Below are positions 44,875 to 56,474 of a stretch of 64,000 nt of DNA, in pieces. The notes below the pieces were generated by a model. It was given only the letters and a program-made list of their open reading frames with translations, had not been told where the DNA came from and did no database searches. Within the stretch, counting starts at the first letter, position 1; every line of letters begins with the position of its first letter. Origin of the DNA: Neoarius graeffei (Eukaryota; Chordata; Actinopteri; Siluriformes; Ariidae); NCBI RefSeq assembly GCF_027579695.1, contig NC_083587.1:57390238-57454237 (forward strand). The letters run 5' to 3'. The translations under genes were made by a program, and so were the position numbers.

Positions 44875-45448
44875 ATCATCTGCTCCGCAGAATGATTTGC
44901 AGCTGCTGCGTGAGCTGGAGAGCTACAAGAAACATGAAGCTGTTGCTAAAGCTGCAATAAAATCATTCTCTGGACACTTGTGGTACTTAAGTGAAATCCT
45001 CGTCGGTTTAGCATTCTTTGACTCTGCAGTGTCAGCTGAGGTGAAGTCAGCCATGGTGAAAGTCCTTGACAAGAAAACAACATATCATCCTTGATGCATT
45101 GCCTTCAACCCCACAGTACCTCAGAAGCAGTTGTTTGACTTTGTATCACAACACACCAAGCAGCTTTTCACAGCCTTTAACCTACCACAGAAATTCCTCA
45201 TGAACAGTCCAGATACATGGAGCAGTGACAATGATTACATTGTTGGCCAACAGAAAGTGAGAAGTCTGAAAGTCGTCAATGATGCAACTGAGCGAGGGGT
45301 GGCCTTGATTCAGGCATTCAATGGAGTCCTGACCAATCAAGAAGAACAAAAACAGTTCTTGTTGCAAGTCGTGGAGAAACACCGCCATGACTTTCCAAAC
45401 AGTAACAAATCCACCTTGACTGCACTCACTGCAGCTGCTGTTGACAAC
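44875..45448 (+). pseudogene. Broken transposon protein in second hAT-like element, unit D
   Basis: Two frames are readable: LRELESYKKHEAVAKAAIKS then HLWYLSEILVGLAFFDSAVS and KSAMVKVLDKK; then, after a frame break near 45095, LFDFVSQHTKQLFTAFNLPQ, QQKVRSLKVVNDATERGVAL, IQAFNGVLTNQEEQKQFLLQ and VVEKHRHDFP. The LWYLSE and RSLKVVND.AERGVALIQ.F patterns recur in many fish and arthropod transposon-linked proteins that have no named domain. Function unknown; possibly the C-terminal part of the element's own replication protein. Confidence 0.55.
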
Positions 45449-45489
45449 TAAATTGCGGACAACTAATTTACATTGTGACATTTTGGTCA

Positions 45490-45863
45490 GGGGCGGCACG
45501 GTGGTGTAGTGGTTAGCGCTGTCGCCTCACAGCAAGAAGGTCCTGGGTTCGAGCCCCGTGGCCGGCGAGGGCCTTTCTGTGTGGAGTTTGCATGTTCTCC
45601 CCGTGTCCGCGTGGGTTTCCTCTGGGTGCTCCGGTTTCCCCCACAGTCCAAAGACATGCAGGTTAGGTTAACTGGTGACTCTAAATTGACCGTAGGTGTG
45701 AGTGTGAATGGTTGTCTGTGTCTATGTGTCAGCCCTGTGATGACCTGGCGACTTGTCCAGGGTGTACCCCGCCTTTCGCCCGTAGTCAGCTGGGATAGGC
45801 TCCAGCTTGCCTGTGACCCTGTAGAACAGGATAAAGCAGCTAGAGATAATGAGATGAGATGAG
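45490..45863 (+). mobile_element. Complete tRNA-derived SINE, unit D
   Basis: Flanked by the 12-bp duplication ACATTTTGGTCA (45478-45489, 45864-45875). The tRNA-like head has A and B boxes (TAGTGGTTAGCG, GGTTCGAGCCCC); the body is the standard family body; the tail is AATGAGATGAGATGAG. Confidence 0.92.
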
Positions 45864-46371
45864 ACATTTTGGTCACTGTTTGTGTTAATCTGTTTGTGTT
45901 CAAAAATCATTTGTTGACTTTTGAAGTAACTGCTAGTAACTGTTTGATTTTCATGATTTCTGCAGTATTCTGTTTTTTTATTTTAAATTTAACATTATAT
46001 GATTATATCAGAATTTTTCGGAAAATTACACATATTGTATAACTTTGGAACTGTTGAGCTACCAGTAAATATTATTATAATACATCCACACTTTGTCACA
46101 TTTTTTCTTTTCACATTATGAACACATTTAGGGGGTGGGACAATGAAAATTAGAAACTTCATTTTTGAGTGGCACCCTAACCTGGGCACAACAATCACCT
46201 GACCTAAACTCAGTTGAGATGGTTTGGGATGAATTGGAGCACAGAATGAAAGAAAATTCACCAACAAGTGCTCAAGATGTATGGGAACTCCATCCATCCA
46301 TTATCTGTAGCCGCTTATCCTGTAGAGGGTTGCAGGCAAGCTGGAGCCTCTCCCAGCTGACTATGGGCAAG

Positions 46372-48046
46372 GCAAGGCAAGGCAAGGCAAGGCAAGTTTA
46401 TTTATATAGCACATTTCATACACAGTGGCAGTTCAATGTGCTTTACAGAGGTAAAAGCAAAACAGTAAGCAACAGAAAATAAAATTACATAAAATAAATG
46501 GGGAAGAAGAGAGAAACAAAATAATAAGAATTAAACAATAGTAGAAATAAAATAATAAAATGAAGTAAAAAACAGCAGAATAAAATAGAATAAAAGTTAA
46601 GTAAAGTTTAAAACATGCAGAGACTGTAAAAGTTAAGTAAAGTTTAAAACATGTAAAGATGAGGATATTTATCAGTTAGCAGAAAGCATCTGAGAACAGC
46701 TTGGTCTTTAGTCTAGATTTGAAGCTGCCAACAGCAGGAGCATTTTTGATGTCCTCTGGGAGTTGGTTCCATAGCTGTACTGCATAGTAGCTAAAAGCTG
46801 CTTCACCACACTTTGTTTTAACAACAGGTTTTACCAGTAAATTTTGCTGCTGCGATCTGGTAGATCTGATTGGGTTAGGCCGCTGCAACATATCAGAGAG
46901 GTAATTGGGCCCTGTACCATTTAGAGATTTGTACACCAGCAGCAATGCTTTAAAGTCAATTCTGTAGCTTACTGGAAGCCAGTGAAGGGACCATAGAATT
47001 GGAGTAATGTGCTCTGTTCTTTTTGTTTGTGTGAGAACCCTAGCCGGTGCATTTTGAATCACCTGAAGTCGTTTGATGGTCTTTTTTGGCAGGCCTGTGA
47101 AAAGGTCACTGCAGTAATCAACCCTACTAGAGATGTATAAGTTTTTCCAGATCATTTTTTGACATAAGTCCTCTTAGTTTGGAAATGTTTTTTAGGTGAT
47201 AAAATGCTGATTTAGTGATTGCTTTCATGTGACTGTCAAATTTTAGCTCGCTGTCAATGAAAACACCAAGATTTTTAACCATATCTTTTGTTTTAATCCC
47301 CTTTGTGTCAAGAATAGTGGTAATCCTGAGTCTTTCATATTTTTTCCCAAATAGAATTACTTCTGTTTTATCTGTGTTCAGCTGAAGAAAATTTTGTGAC
47401 ATCCAGTTGTTGATTTGGTCGATACACTGGTAGAGACATTCAAGGGGGGCATAATCATTAGGTGATAGAGCAAAATAAATTTGGGTGTCATCTGCATAGC
47501 AGTGATACAAAATTAAGTTGTTCTTGATAATTTGTCCAAGTGGGAGCATATAAAGGTTGAATAGTAATGGTCCAAGGATCGACCCCTGGGGGACACCACA
47601 GGTCAAGGACATTGATGTTGAGGTACAGTTTCCCATGGTAACAAAGAAGCTTCTATCTTTTAAGTATGATTTTAACCAATTGATAACTTTACCAGTCAAC
47701 CCAACCCAGTGTTCAAGTCGATATAGCAGTACGTTGTGATCAACAGTATCAAAAGCCGCACTGAGGTCCAGTAACACCAGGACCGATGTTTTGCCTGCAT
47801 CAGTATTAAGACGTATGTCATTTATAACTTTAATCAGCGCTGTTTCAGTGCTATGACTGGCATGAAATCCTGACTGAAAGTTATCAAAACAGCTGTTTGA
47901 TATCAAGAAGGCAGTTAATTGATTGAAGACAATTTTTTCAAGGATTTTCCCGATGAATGGTAGATTTGATATTGGCCTGTAGTTGTTTAATACTGAAGCA
48001 TCCAGGTTATTCTTTTTAAGTAGGGGCTTTACAACGGCTTTTTTCA
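46372..48046 (-). mobile_element. 5'-truncated L2-type LINE, unit D
   Basis: Inserted in the old SINE fragment, flanked by GGGCAAG (46365-46371, 48047-48053). The 3' end, on the left, shows the L2 hallmark, a stem-forming TATAAATAAACTTGCC with a (GGCAA)n tail. About 1.68 kb remain. Confidence 0.85.
46676..48040 (-). pseudogene. L2 reverse transcriptase, 5'-truncated and frameshifted, unit D
   Basis: It begins inside the RT domain (KKAVVKPLLKKNNL, LNNYRPISNLPFIGKILEK), with LVLLDLSAAFDTVDHNVL, GVPQGSILGPLLFNLYM and the catalytic HCYADDTQIYF. One frame change near 47140 separates it from the C-terminal part (VDYCSDLFTGLPKKTIKRLQ, LHWLPVSYRIDFKALLLVYK, GEAAFSYYAVQLWNQLP). The endonuclease is missing through 5' truncation. 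Confidence 0.85.
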
Positions 48047-48359
48047 GGGCAAGAGGCGGAGTACACCCTGGACAAGTTGCCAGGTGGGAACTCCTTGAAG
48101 ATTGTTGGAAAACCATTTCAGGTGAATTTGGTTGAGAGAATGTCAAGAGTGTGCAAAGCTCTCATCAAAACAAAAGATGGCTACTTTGAAGAATCTGAAA
48201 TATCAAACATTTTGCTTTCTTTGCTTACTACATAATTCCATATGTGTTGTTTCATAGTCATGATGCCTTCAGCATCAGTCTGCAATGTAGAAAATAATAA
48301 TAAATAAACAAACAAAAACCACTGAATTAGTAGGTGTGGCCAAACTTTTGACTGGTAGT

Positions 48360-50010
48360 CTAGGCTGAATAGGATATGCAAATCACTCCATTTTGTTTTT
48401 AGTTATTTATATTTTACACAGCATCTCAACTTTTTTTTGAATCTGAGTTGTAATTGCTACTTATGCACTCTAGACTTAACATCTGTATCAAAAGTGTGTT
48501 AGTACGTTCTCTTTCTGTATTTTCTGTTTTATTTAAGTACAGTTATTTCAGCAGAACAGTAATAAAACAGCGTTATCTCCTGCATCAGGGTCAGAAAACT
48601 GAACCTATTTATCATCACAGAATCAGCTGCTCTTAGTCAAACTATCATCCTGCTGCCTTCACTTGCAACATGAGCAGCTCAAACATTAACTCGTTAACTT
48701 CCTTGATGTCTCTAAAATTTGATATGAATGACCACAATACAAATAAAGAGTATCATATAATTGCTGACACGCAAACATCCATAAGCAATGGTTGCTATAC
48801 TCGTTTTTATTTCCTGAATTAATAATTATAATTTATGAGCTCTTTATTTGGCTATGTCATACGAGTAAATTTTAAACCGATTTAATAAAATGCTACCTAA
48901 TTAAACTCAGACTTGCCTACTGAGGCATTCAGTATTAAAAGTGGAGATATCATTAATGATGCATCAACAACAGCGTTTTTGAGTTTTTAGGGTTTGGACT
49001 AAACCCATTCAGTTGGCGTGATCAAACATCAGTTAGTTGTGATTTCCAGCACTTTAAGAACCACTGATCTATCATATATTAGAAAAAGAAGGAAGACTAG
49101 ATAGAAGTAATAGGGTAAGAAGAAAGAGAAAACATAGCCGGTTGTCATTCTGACATCACAAATTATGGCTATATGAATATTTGGGTTCTTTGATTGGATA
49201 TTCTTTACAGTTGAACATTAAGGAACTAAAACTACAGTACAATACTGAACAGTTTCTCTTGCTTCTATGTCTAGATACAGTTCTAGGTTGTGTCACTTCA
49301 AAAACAAAACAAAAAAAACTTACCTAATGTTAGTAATAAGCTCTGGTGTTATGATATCCAAAGAAGTCTTCTTCCTTCTTATTGAAACTAATAGCAATCC
49401 ATATGCTATTAATTTATAATTTCAGCCGATGGGTCCAACTGCACTTGGGTAATTGGCCTGGAAATAATAAAACCTACAGACTTCGCAAACTTCAGGATCT
49501 CTATTCAAATTTGATTGTGTTGATGTCAGTTAGGAAGTGCAACACCCACTGACTGACAATGAGCATTCATTTGATGTCGTTGAGAGCAATGAGTGCTCAA
49601 TTTGGAGCACTCAAGTGTTAACAAAACTCATTGCTAATGGAAAAGTATATCTAATGTGTGCTTTTTTTACTTTTACTTTTGAGTAGGTTTTCTTTCAGTT
49701 TACTGGCAGCATTGCCTTTTCTGCAGAAGCCTCATGCATCCATATAGTTCACTAACACAACAAAACAGCATACGAGTACAAACCATACTGATAAGATACC
49801 ACACAAAAGTTATTTTCTGCAAGTTGCTTTAATGTGGCATGCTGAAAGTGAGGCTTTAGACTTTAATGTAAGGACAGCTGAGATATCAGTTAAGATATCT
49901 TACATGGATAGACAATGTTTCATTTTGCTTTGGTCATATTTATTTGCATTGTTTGGAGACGTTTCCTCAGCAATCTTTTGCACAATGTCTTACTGACATT
50001 TCATTTTCCA
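48360..50010. other. AT-rich gene-free spacer, unit D
   Basis: Copy of 14384-16255 with an about 200-bp deletion joining ACAACAGCG to TTTTTGAG near 48975. Confidence 0.4.
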
Positions 50011-50357
50011 CACAGTGTGATTGCACAATACATATTTAAAGACAATTTAAAAAAAAAAAATAGTCATCAAAAATAAACCAATAAAAAAGTCATACTTGGT
50101 CACACCATTTCCTAAAAGACATTTTCAAACCCATTTCTGACCAGATGTTGTTACTGTGTCAGATTCTTTCCACCACAAAAGCAATTTTTTATCTCTTCTT
50201 CAGTGACCACAGAACACTGGAAACAAGTGAGTGTCACTTAGGGCTCACACGGCACAGACACAGCCCTGAATATGACGTTTAGATCATCTGGTTGTGGATT
50301 GTGGTTGCTTTGAAAAGTGTTCTCATCTAAGTGTTGAAGGTTGAGGGTCATAAACTA

Positions 50358-50810
50358 TCAAAACATGGTAAGGAACATGGTAAGTATTTGTACCACAGAG
50401 TTGCCCTGCAACTTACCCTGCAAAGTAACCTTAAACTTTTTGGCCCCTGCAGAACCCTGGATAGCAAATACTGGATTTATTGACTCCAATAAATGATCTA
50501 TGCAGTTAAAAGCAAACATTGCATGTTGAAGGGCTGAAGACATGTTCTGGCTTCCTCCCCACATAAATAGCTCATTAAAATGAAATGAACTCATTAGACA
50601 ATAAAGTCTGAATGACAGAGTGACATAAATTACAACTTTGGGAAGCTCATGGTCCAGGGAGTGGGAGACGCATTGACACATCTTCTTCCTACGATGTGCT
50701 AAATTTGGAGGCAATTTTTGTGGTTGTACCTTCATGTTAATGATGACCAAATTTGGTACCAGCTGTTTGACCTCATTGGAACTTGCCTCAAACAAAATAA
50801 AGACACCCAT
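50358..50810 (-). pseudogene. GPCR-like C-terminal remnant (MAS-related-like), unit E
   Basis: 150 aa, as unit D with a few substitutions (LAHRRKKM, VTLSFRLYC). Changes hit conserved-looking positions, which argues against constraint. Confidence 0.3.
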
Positions 50811-50902
50811 TCATGTGGATCCTTCTATACTGTCTACCAACAGTGAAGGCCTTGCAAGACCCCCTAATTTGGTACTAAGAGGTTTGGAGAAGATCAAACT
50901 CC

Positions 50903-51623
50903 CTATGGACATTGTAATTCACCAGCATCTTTATCTTGTTTATTTTCAGTCTGGTTGCCTTGTTTCACTCGATTCTGTGTCATGCAGACATTTTCTGTCC
51001 CATTGCCAGTGTAAGTAGTCATAGTCCTGGGTCCTAGGAGACCCTTCAAGTTTCCCTGAAAGGCAGCTGAAGAGAAATAAAAAGTGATTGGGTCGAAGAC
51101 TGTGTTGACAGTGGTGAGAAGCAAAGCATCAGCTCGCCAGCTTACATTTTTGTGGAAGATGTAGCCCAGGATGTGCGTGGTGTTGTAGGGCAATAAGTAG
51201 ACCACAAAGACCAACAGTGTGCCAATGGCCATACCAACAGCCCTCTGTCGCTTCCCTTTATTGAGGCTGGCTGTGCGCCTGAGAATGAGGATGAATCTTG
51301 TGTAGCAGAAGATGCAAATTATGAGTGGGAGATAGTAGAGAATGAGGCATAGCTCCAGGCGCATGGGCAATATTACACTCAGCTGGGACTGAGTAAAGTT
51401 ATTGTAGCAGTCAGAGTCCTGGCTTTCTCCCCCATTTCAGGTGATCCACAATGAATACAAAGCAGAGATGGGTTAACGTAGTGATCCAGACAAAGATGCT
51501 GCAGATGATTCCATACATCGGCTTCTGATGGATCTTATATTTGACTGGGAATGCTACACACAGATAGCGGTCAATACTAACAGCCATCAGCAGCAGCGAG
51601 CTTGTATAAATGGTGGAGAAGAG
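50903..51623 (-). pseudogene. Second FFAR2/3-like receptor, N-terminal half lost, unit E
   Basis: Same as unit D including the frameshift in the second extracellular loop and the Tc1 junction; the downstream 155-codon frame is identical in pattern (LPMRLELCLI, LLPYNTTHILGY, VSWRADALLL). Confidence 0.88.
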
Positions 51624-52760
51624 GAAAGAGGATCGCAGATATACACAACTCCAGAATGTCTCTTGGAACCATTTCTAAACAACTGCAAATTCCAAGATCA
51701 ATTCAAACAATTGTATCCAGGTTATTGTGAGGTATAGTCACTTGGTCAAGCCACTTTGCTTTAAGAAAACCCAAACTGTCACCCTCAGCTGAAAGGAAAT
51801 TGGTTTGGATGGGTAGGAACAACCTGGGAACCACCATGGCACAGCTCTGCCATGAACTAGAAACTGATGGATCACTATCTACAGTTCAGATAATCATGGA
51901 CTAAGAGGATGCTATCCAAGAAATACAGTAACCCCCTGCTCCAAAATTGACACCTTCAAGCTTAACTAAAGTTTGAAGCTGACCACAGGGACAAAGAAAA
52001 ACCCTTCTGGAGGATAGCTGTATGGTCAGAATGAGATAAAGATTGAGTTGTTTGGTCACAGTGACCACCATGTACAGAGGAACACTGTACCAGCTGGTGG
52101 TGGTGATAGCATCATCATGCTCTGGGGCTGTTTAGCAATCCAGTGGAACTGGTTCATTGTACAAAGTGGTTGGAATAATGAAGAAGGAGGACTACCTCAA
52201 AATTCTTCAGCATAAACCATCAGAAACTTGAACACGACTTGGGACTTGGGAGTTACAGCAGGACAATGAATCCAAACACGCATCAGAGCTGGTTGTGGAG
52301 GATAAAGCAGGCTAACATTAAGCTTAAAACTAGTCCTGACTTCAACCCTATTGAAAATATATGGACCGTGCTTATAAGGTCAAGTCCATGCCAAGAAGAA
52401 AAAAAAATTAATTGAACTCTATTAATTCTACTATGAAGAGTCGTGACATATCCAACCAGAATTCTGCCAGAAGCTTGTTCATGGCAAACAAAAATGTTTA
52501 GTCAAGATTAATCTTGCGAAGAGACATTTTACCCAAATATTAGGTGTGCTGTATGTATATTTTTGACTCTGTATGTATAATTTTGACCCTGGTTTGATTT
52601 CAGAAAATCCAAAAAAAAATTAAAACTTGTGCACCAAATTCTAGCGTTTTTTTTTTATTCAAGATGTATGCTGTACAGTCATTCTGTCACAGAAAAAGAA
52701 GAGTTCAAAGAAATTACTGAAAGCCTAAATATTGCCATGACATTCATATCCAAGATGGCA
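51624..52760 (+). mobile_element. Tc1 remnant fused to receptor pseudogene, unit E
   Basis: Copy of 35281-36419. Confidence 0.8.
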
Positions 52761-53420
52761 TTAGAAAAATTATTGGTGTCAGCCTGCCCTCCATCCAAGA
52801 CCTGTACCTGTCCAGAGTCAGGAAATGGGCAGGTAACATCTCTGCAGACCCATCACACCCTGGTCACAAATTGTTTAAACTTCTCCCCTCTGGGAGACGC
52901 TACAGAACACTGTACGCAAAAACAACCAGACACAAGAACAGTTTTTCCCCTGAGGCTGTCTCTGTGATGAACAGCTAAAACCGGACTCAAATATCAGTAA
53001 CATCATATGTGAAATATCTGCACACTCATACCGTCATTCTGTGCACACTGTATATTTATATTTATATTTACTAAGTCATCCTTGCACTATGCACCATTTT
53101 GCACCAAAAGATTTTTTAAAAATCCTTGTCTATACATATATTTACTAGTGCTGTCAAGCGATTAAAATATTTAATCGCGATTAAAGGACATGGGACATGG
53201 ATTTTTTTCTGGGTATAATTATGTATAAAGGACATAAGAAATGCCATCTAAATCACTACAGGGCGTCAAAAATGTGAAAATCATCACATTATTCAACTTT
53301 TTTATACATCAGCGTAAAACAATGATTCGTTAATTAGCTAGGTGGTCACGTGACCCGTGACGTCACAAAAACTTTCCAAGGAGCCAGCGCTTGGGTATCT
53401 AATGTAAACAGGTTACCAAA

Positions 53421-53614
53421 ATGGACACCATCGACAGTGACATTCCCGATGTTTCACAGAGATGTGAAGTTAGACCCTATCAATTCGAACCGATAGCTGG
53501 AAATTCACATGAACATGGATCTTGTCTTTACTCTGACAGGTCAGATGATTCTGAGCGTGAGAGTTCATTCAATCCCCATGAAACTGAAAGCGGTTGGCTC
53601 GATAACACATCCTG
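53421..53614 (+). pseudogene. P2X7-C-terminus-like first exon, unit E
   Basis: As 37080-37273 with one residue change (SDRSDDSE for SDGSDDSE). Donor GGTAAGTT kept. Confidence 0.5.
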
Positions 53615-53692
53615 GTAAGTTAAAAACAATTCTGCTCAAAGGCTAATGATCTGTTGAAAGAAGTATTATTTTTGTATCATACATTGAAAGTT

Positions 53693-54027
53693 GGCGGCAC
53701 AGTGGTGTAGTGGTTAGCGCTGTCGCCTCACAGCAAGAAGGTCCTGGGTTCGAGCCCTGGGGCCGGCGAGGGCGTTTCTGTGCGGAGTTTGCATGTTCTC
53801 CCCGTGTCCGTGTGGGTTTCCTCCAGGTGCTCCGGTTTCCCCCAAAGACATGCAGGTTAGGTTAACTGGTGACTCTAAATTGACCGTAGGTGTGAATGTG
53901 AGTGTGAATGGTTGTCTATGTATCAGCCCTGTGATGACCTGGCGACTTGTCCAGGGTGTACCCCGCCTTTCGCCCGTAGTCAGCTGGGATAGGCTCCAGC
54001 TTGCCTGCGACCCTGTAGAACAGGATA
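53693..54027 (+). mobile_element. tRNA-derived SINE inside hAT-like element, unit E
   Basis: Copy of 37352-37680 with an extra GTGAATGTGA repeat unit and a decayed B box (GAGCCCTG). Confidence 0.85.
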
Positions 54028-54408
54028 GTGAATGGGCTTGCTTTGTACCAATGTTTTTTTTTTATTGCAGAGCATAACACGTCTTGTCACAGCCACTGAC
54101 ATCCATAACTTCCATATTAGATGAGAAAACCAAGGGACGAAAAATAAAGTGCATATCACTGTGAAAATAAAAAAATGTTTTATTTTACTCTTCATTAGTT
54201 TCTTTTGAAGAGAAGTATTTGCCATGAAAGAAGAAAAAAACAGATAACAAAAATAAAAACATGCATCATACGTTCAAAAACGTTCATCATAGTGTGGCAC
54301 TGTATTATCTAATTCTCACTGCTTATAACTCTACACCTACCCGGTGGAGATGAGCTGGGAAACTGAAGACTGAAGGAACAGTATTGAAAAGTATTTTTCC
54401 AGTCTCAC

Positions 54409-54488
54409 CTGTGAAAGGTAATCCCATGTGATCTCGTTTGGACGGTAAACCTGTTGGTACAGTTAAACGCAGCACATGAATGAGGCAT
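54409..54488 (-). pseudogene. THAP-domain first exon in hAT-like element, unit E
   Basis: Identical reading to 38065-38144, with the upstream GCCGCCATATTGG core. Confidence 0.75.
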
Positions 54489-55064
54489 CTTTATTCTCCA
54501 CTTTGCCCCATCCAATATGGCGGCGAGGATGTTTATATGTCTATGCCTTTCTCCATCACTCACACGTACTCTTATTGAAGCAGCGCGCGACAAGCCTCAA
54601 CAGGAACTACGGGTGAATCGCAGGGCCAAATTAGAATTTGCATTAACGGCAATATTTTTTTTAATCGCGTTAAATTGAGATCGCGTTAACGCGTTATTAT
54701 CGCGTTAACTTTGACAGCACTAATATTTACCCTTCTACATGTACACTACCATTCAAAAGTTTGGGGTCACTTTGAAATATCCTTAGTTTTGAAAGAAAAG
54801 CACTGTTCTTTTCAATGAAGATCACTTTAAACTAATCAGAAATCCACTCTATACATTGCTAATGTGGTAAATGACTATTCTAGCTGCAAATGTCTGGTTT
54901 TTGGTGCAATATCTACATAGGTGTATAGAGGCCCATTTCCAGCAACTCTCACTCCAGTGTTCTAATGGTACAATGTGTTTGCTCATTGCCTCAGAAGGCT
55001 AATGGATGATTAGAAAACCCTTGTACAATCATGTTAGCACAGCTGAAAACAGTTTAGCTCTTTA

Positions 55065-55406
55065 GGCCCTGTCCACACGGCAACGGATTCAGGTAACTCC
55101 GATACAATTGCTTATCGTTTAGGCCTGGTGTCCAAAAGGCACCAGCATTTTGGGTGCCCAAAACGCAATCTTTTTGAGAACGGGTTCCAGAGTGGAAAGA
55201 TCTGGCAACGTTGCCGTTGTGAAGTCGTCTGGATGAGTAGAACGGATTTGTTTACGATGACGTCACAACCACATGACTGTGAGTGCTTCACGCCGGGTAG
55301 AAGTGTAACGAACTCGATGCGAGTTGTCAACAAATCCTATAACTTGGTTCATGAAACGCGCTTACAAAATATTTTCACTGTGAATATTTATTGTGTAATG
55401 GTGCAA

Positions 55407-55441
<35 letters not shown>

Positions 55442-56264
55442 CTGGCCTTAGGGCAGAGTCAATCCCGCCAGCAAAAATAGGGAAAAAAAGGAGCGATCTC
55501 ACCTCTTCAGATGATGGTTTAAGTCCTACAATACATTCCTCAAAAAGGGCGTAGAAGAGCAAATTAATCCATCAACGTCTAGCATTCAATTTATTCCGGA
55601 CCATTAAAGACGCCGCCTTCCGCGTAGAATCATATGTCATCCTCGCCGCCATATTGGATAGGTCAAAGCGGAGAATAAAGATTAGCTGCGTTTAACTGTA
55701 CCAACAGGTTTGCCGTCCAAACGAGATCACATGGGATTACCTTTCACAGGTGAGAAACAACAAATTAATCCATCAACGTGTAGCATTCAATTTATTCCGG
55801 ACCATTAAAGACGCCGCCTTCCGCGTAGAATCATACGTCATCCTCGCCGCCATATTGGATAGGTCAAAGCGGAGAATAAAGATTAGCTGCGTTTAACTGT
55901 ACCAACAGGTTTGCCGTCCAAACGAGATCACATGGGATTACCTTTCACAGGTGAGACTGGAAAAATACTTTTCAATGTATTTGGTCATTATAATGTAATT
56001 TTACAAACAGATTTTCCTGACTTTGTGGCTAATATGAAGTCTCGCGCATAATAGTTTATGCGCATGCGTCCTTACTTCTTCTATTGTTCTGGTGTCTCTG
56101 AAGGGACCGTCTTACAGCGCCCCTAGAGGTGTGGCATGTGTATTGCATCGTTTTCAGCAAGCGTTGCGTTGCCATATGGACCTGATATTTTACTGATCGT
56201 TGCCCATTTGGACGCGATATATTTTTAAATAACATCTCGTTGCCGTTGTCGTGTGGATGTAGCC
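55065..56264. mobile_element. PIF/Harbinger-like element with two THAP-exon copies, unit E
   Basis: Copy of 38721-39913 with a longer (GA)n tract (55408-55438). The TTA duplication is preserved. Confidence 0.7.
55560..55957 (+). repeat. Tandem 201-bp duplication with THAP first-exon copies, unit E
   Basis: Copies start at 55560 and 55761. Here the first copy already matches the second over GTTTGCCGTCCAAACGAGAT, whereas in unit D the first copy has diverged (GCCATCCAAATGAGAT). Confidence 0.75.
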
Positions 56265-56474
56265 TTAGAGAAGCTATAAAACTGACCTTCCTTTGAGCAG
56301 ATTGAGTTTCTGGAGCATCACATTTGTGGGGTCGATTAAATGCTCAAAATGGCCAGAAAAATGTCTTGACTATATTTTCTATTCATTTTACAACTTATGG
56401 TGGTAAATAAAAGTGTGACTTTTCATGGAAAACACAAAATTGTCTGGGTGACCCCAAACTTTTGAATGGTAGTG

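Larger units (their letters stand above)
44622..46179 (+). mobile_element. Second hAT-like element, TAGGGTGCCACT ends, unit D
   Basis: Perfect 12-bp ends TAGGGTGCCACT and AGTGGCACCCTA are flanked by the 8-bp duplication ACCTGGGC (44614-44621, 46180-46187). The empty site is seen in unit B. The interior holds a broken coding region (44875-45448) and a SINE. Confidence 0.8.
43592..48359 (+). mobile_element. Second Tc1-like family remnant with nested insertions, unit D
   Basis: The Tc1 remnant seen whole in unit B is here split by a hAT-like element (44622-46179), and its SINE fragment is split by an L2 (46372-48046). The right end AATTAGTAGGTGTGGCCAAA, then CTTTTGACTGGTAGT, closes at 48359. 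Confidence 0.75.
33666..50010. repeat. Duplication unit D
   Basis: 16.3 kb; the period to unit E measured between receptor pseudogenes (34560 to 50903) is 16,343 bp. It shares with E all nested insertions: two hAT-like elements, Harbinger-like element, two SINEs, L2. Confidence 0.85.
53146..54722. mobile_element. hAT-like element with P2X7-type and THAP exons, unit E
   Basis: TAGTGCTGTCAA ends with the ATATTTAC duplication (53138-53145, 54723-54730), as in unit D. Confidence 0.75.
52761..54741 (+). mobile_element. LINE 3' end fragment split by hAT-like element, unit E
   Basis: Copy of 36420-38397. Confidence 0.6.
54744..56474. mobile_element. Tc1-type MITE split by Harbinger-like element, unit E
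   Basis: Left part 54744-55064, right part from 56268; TA-flanked. Confidence 0.85.

Noticed and set aside
45509-45862. 117-aa frame (also 61912-62265) as a gene
   Set aside because: Lies entirely inside the tRNA-derived SINE; the A and B boxes explain the sequence.
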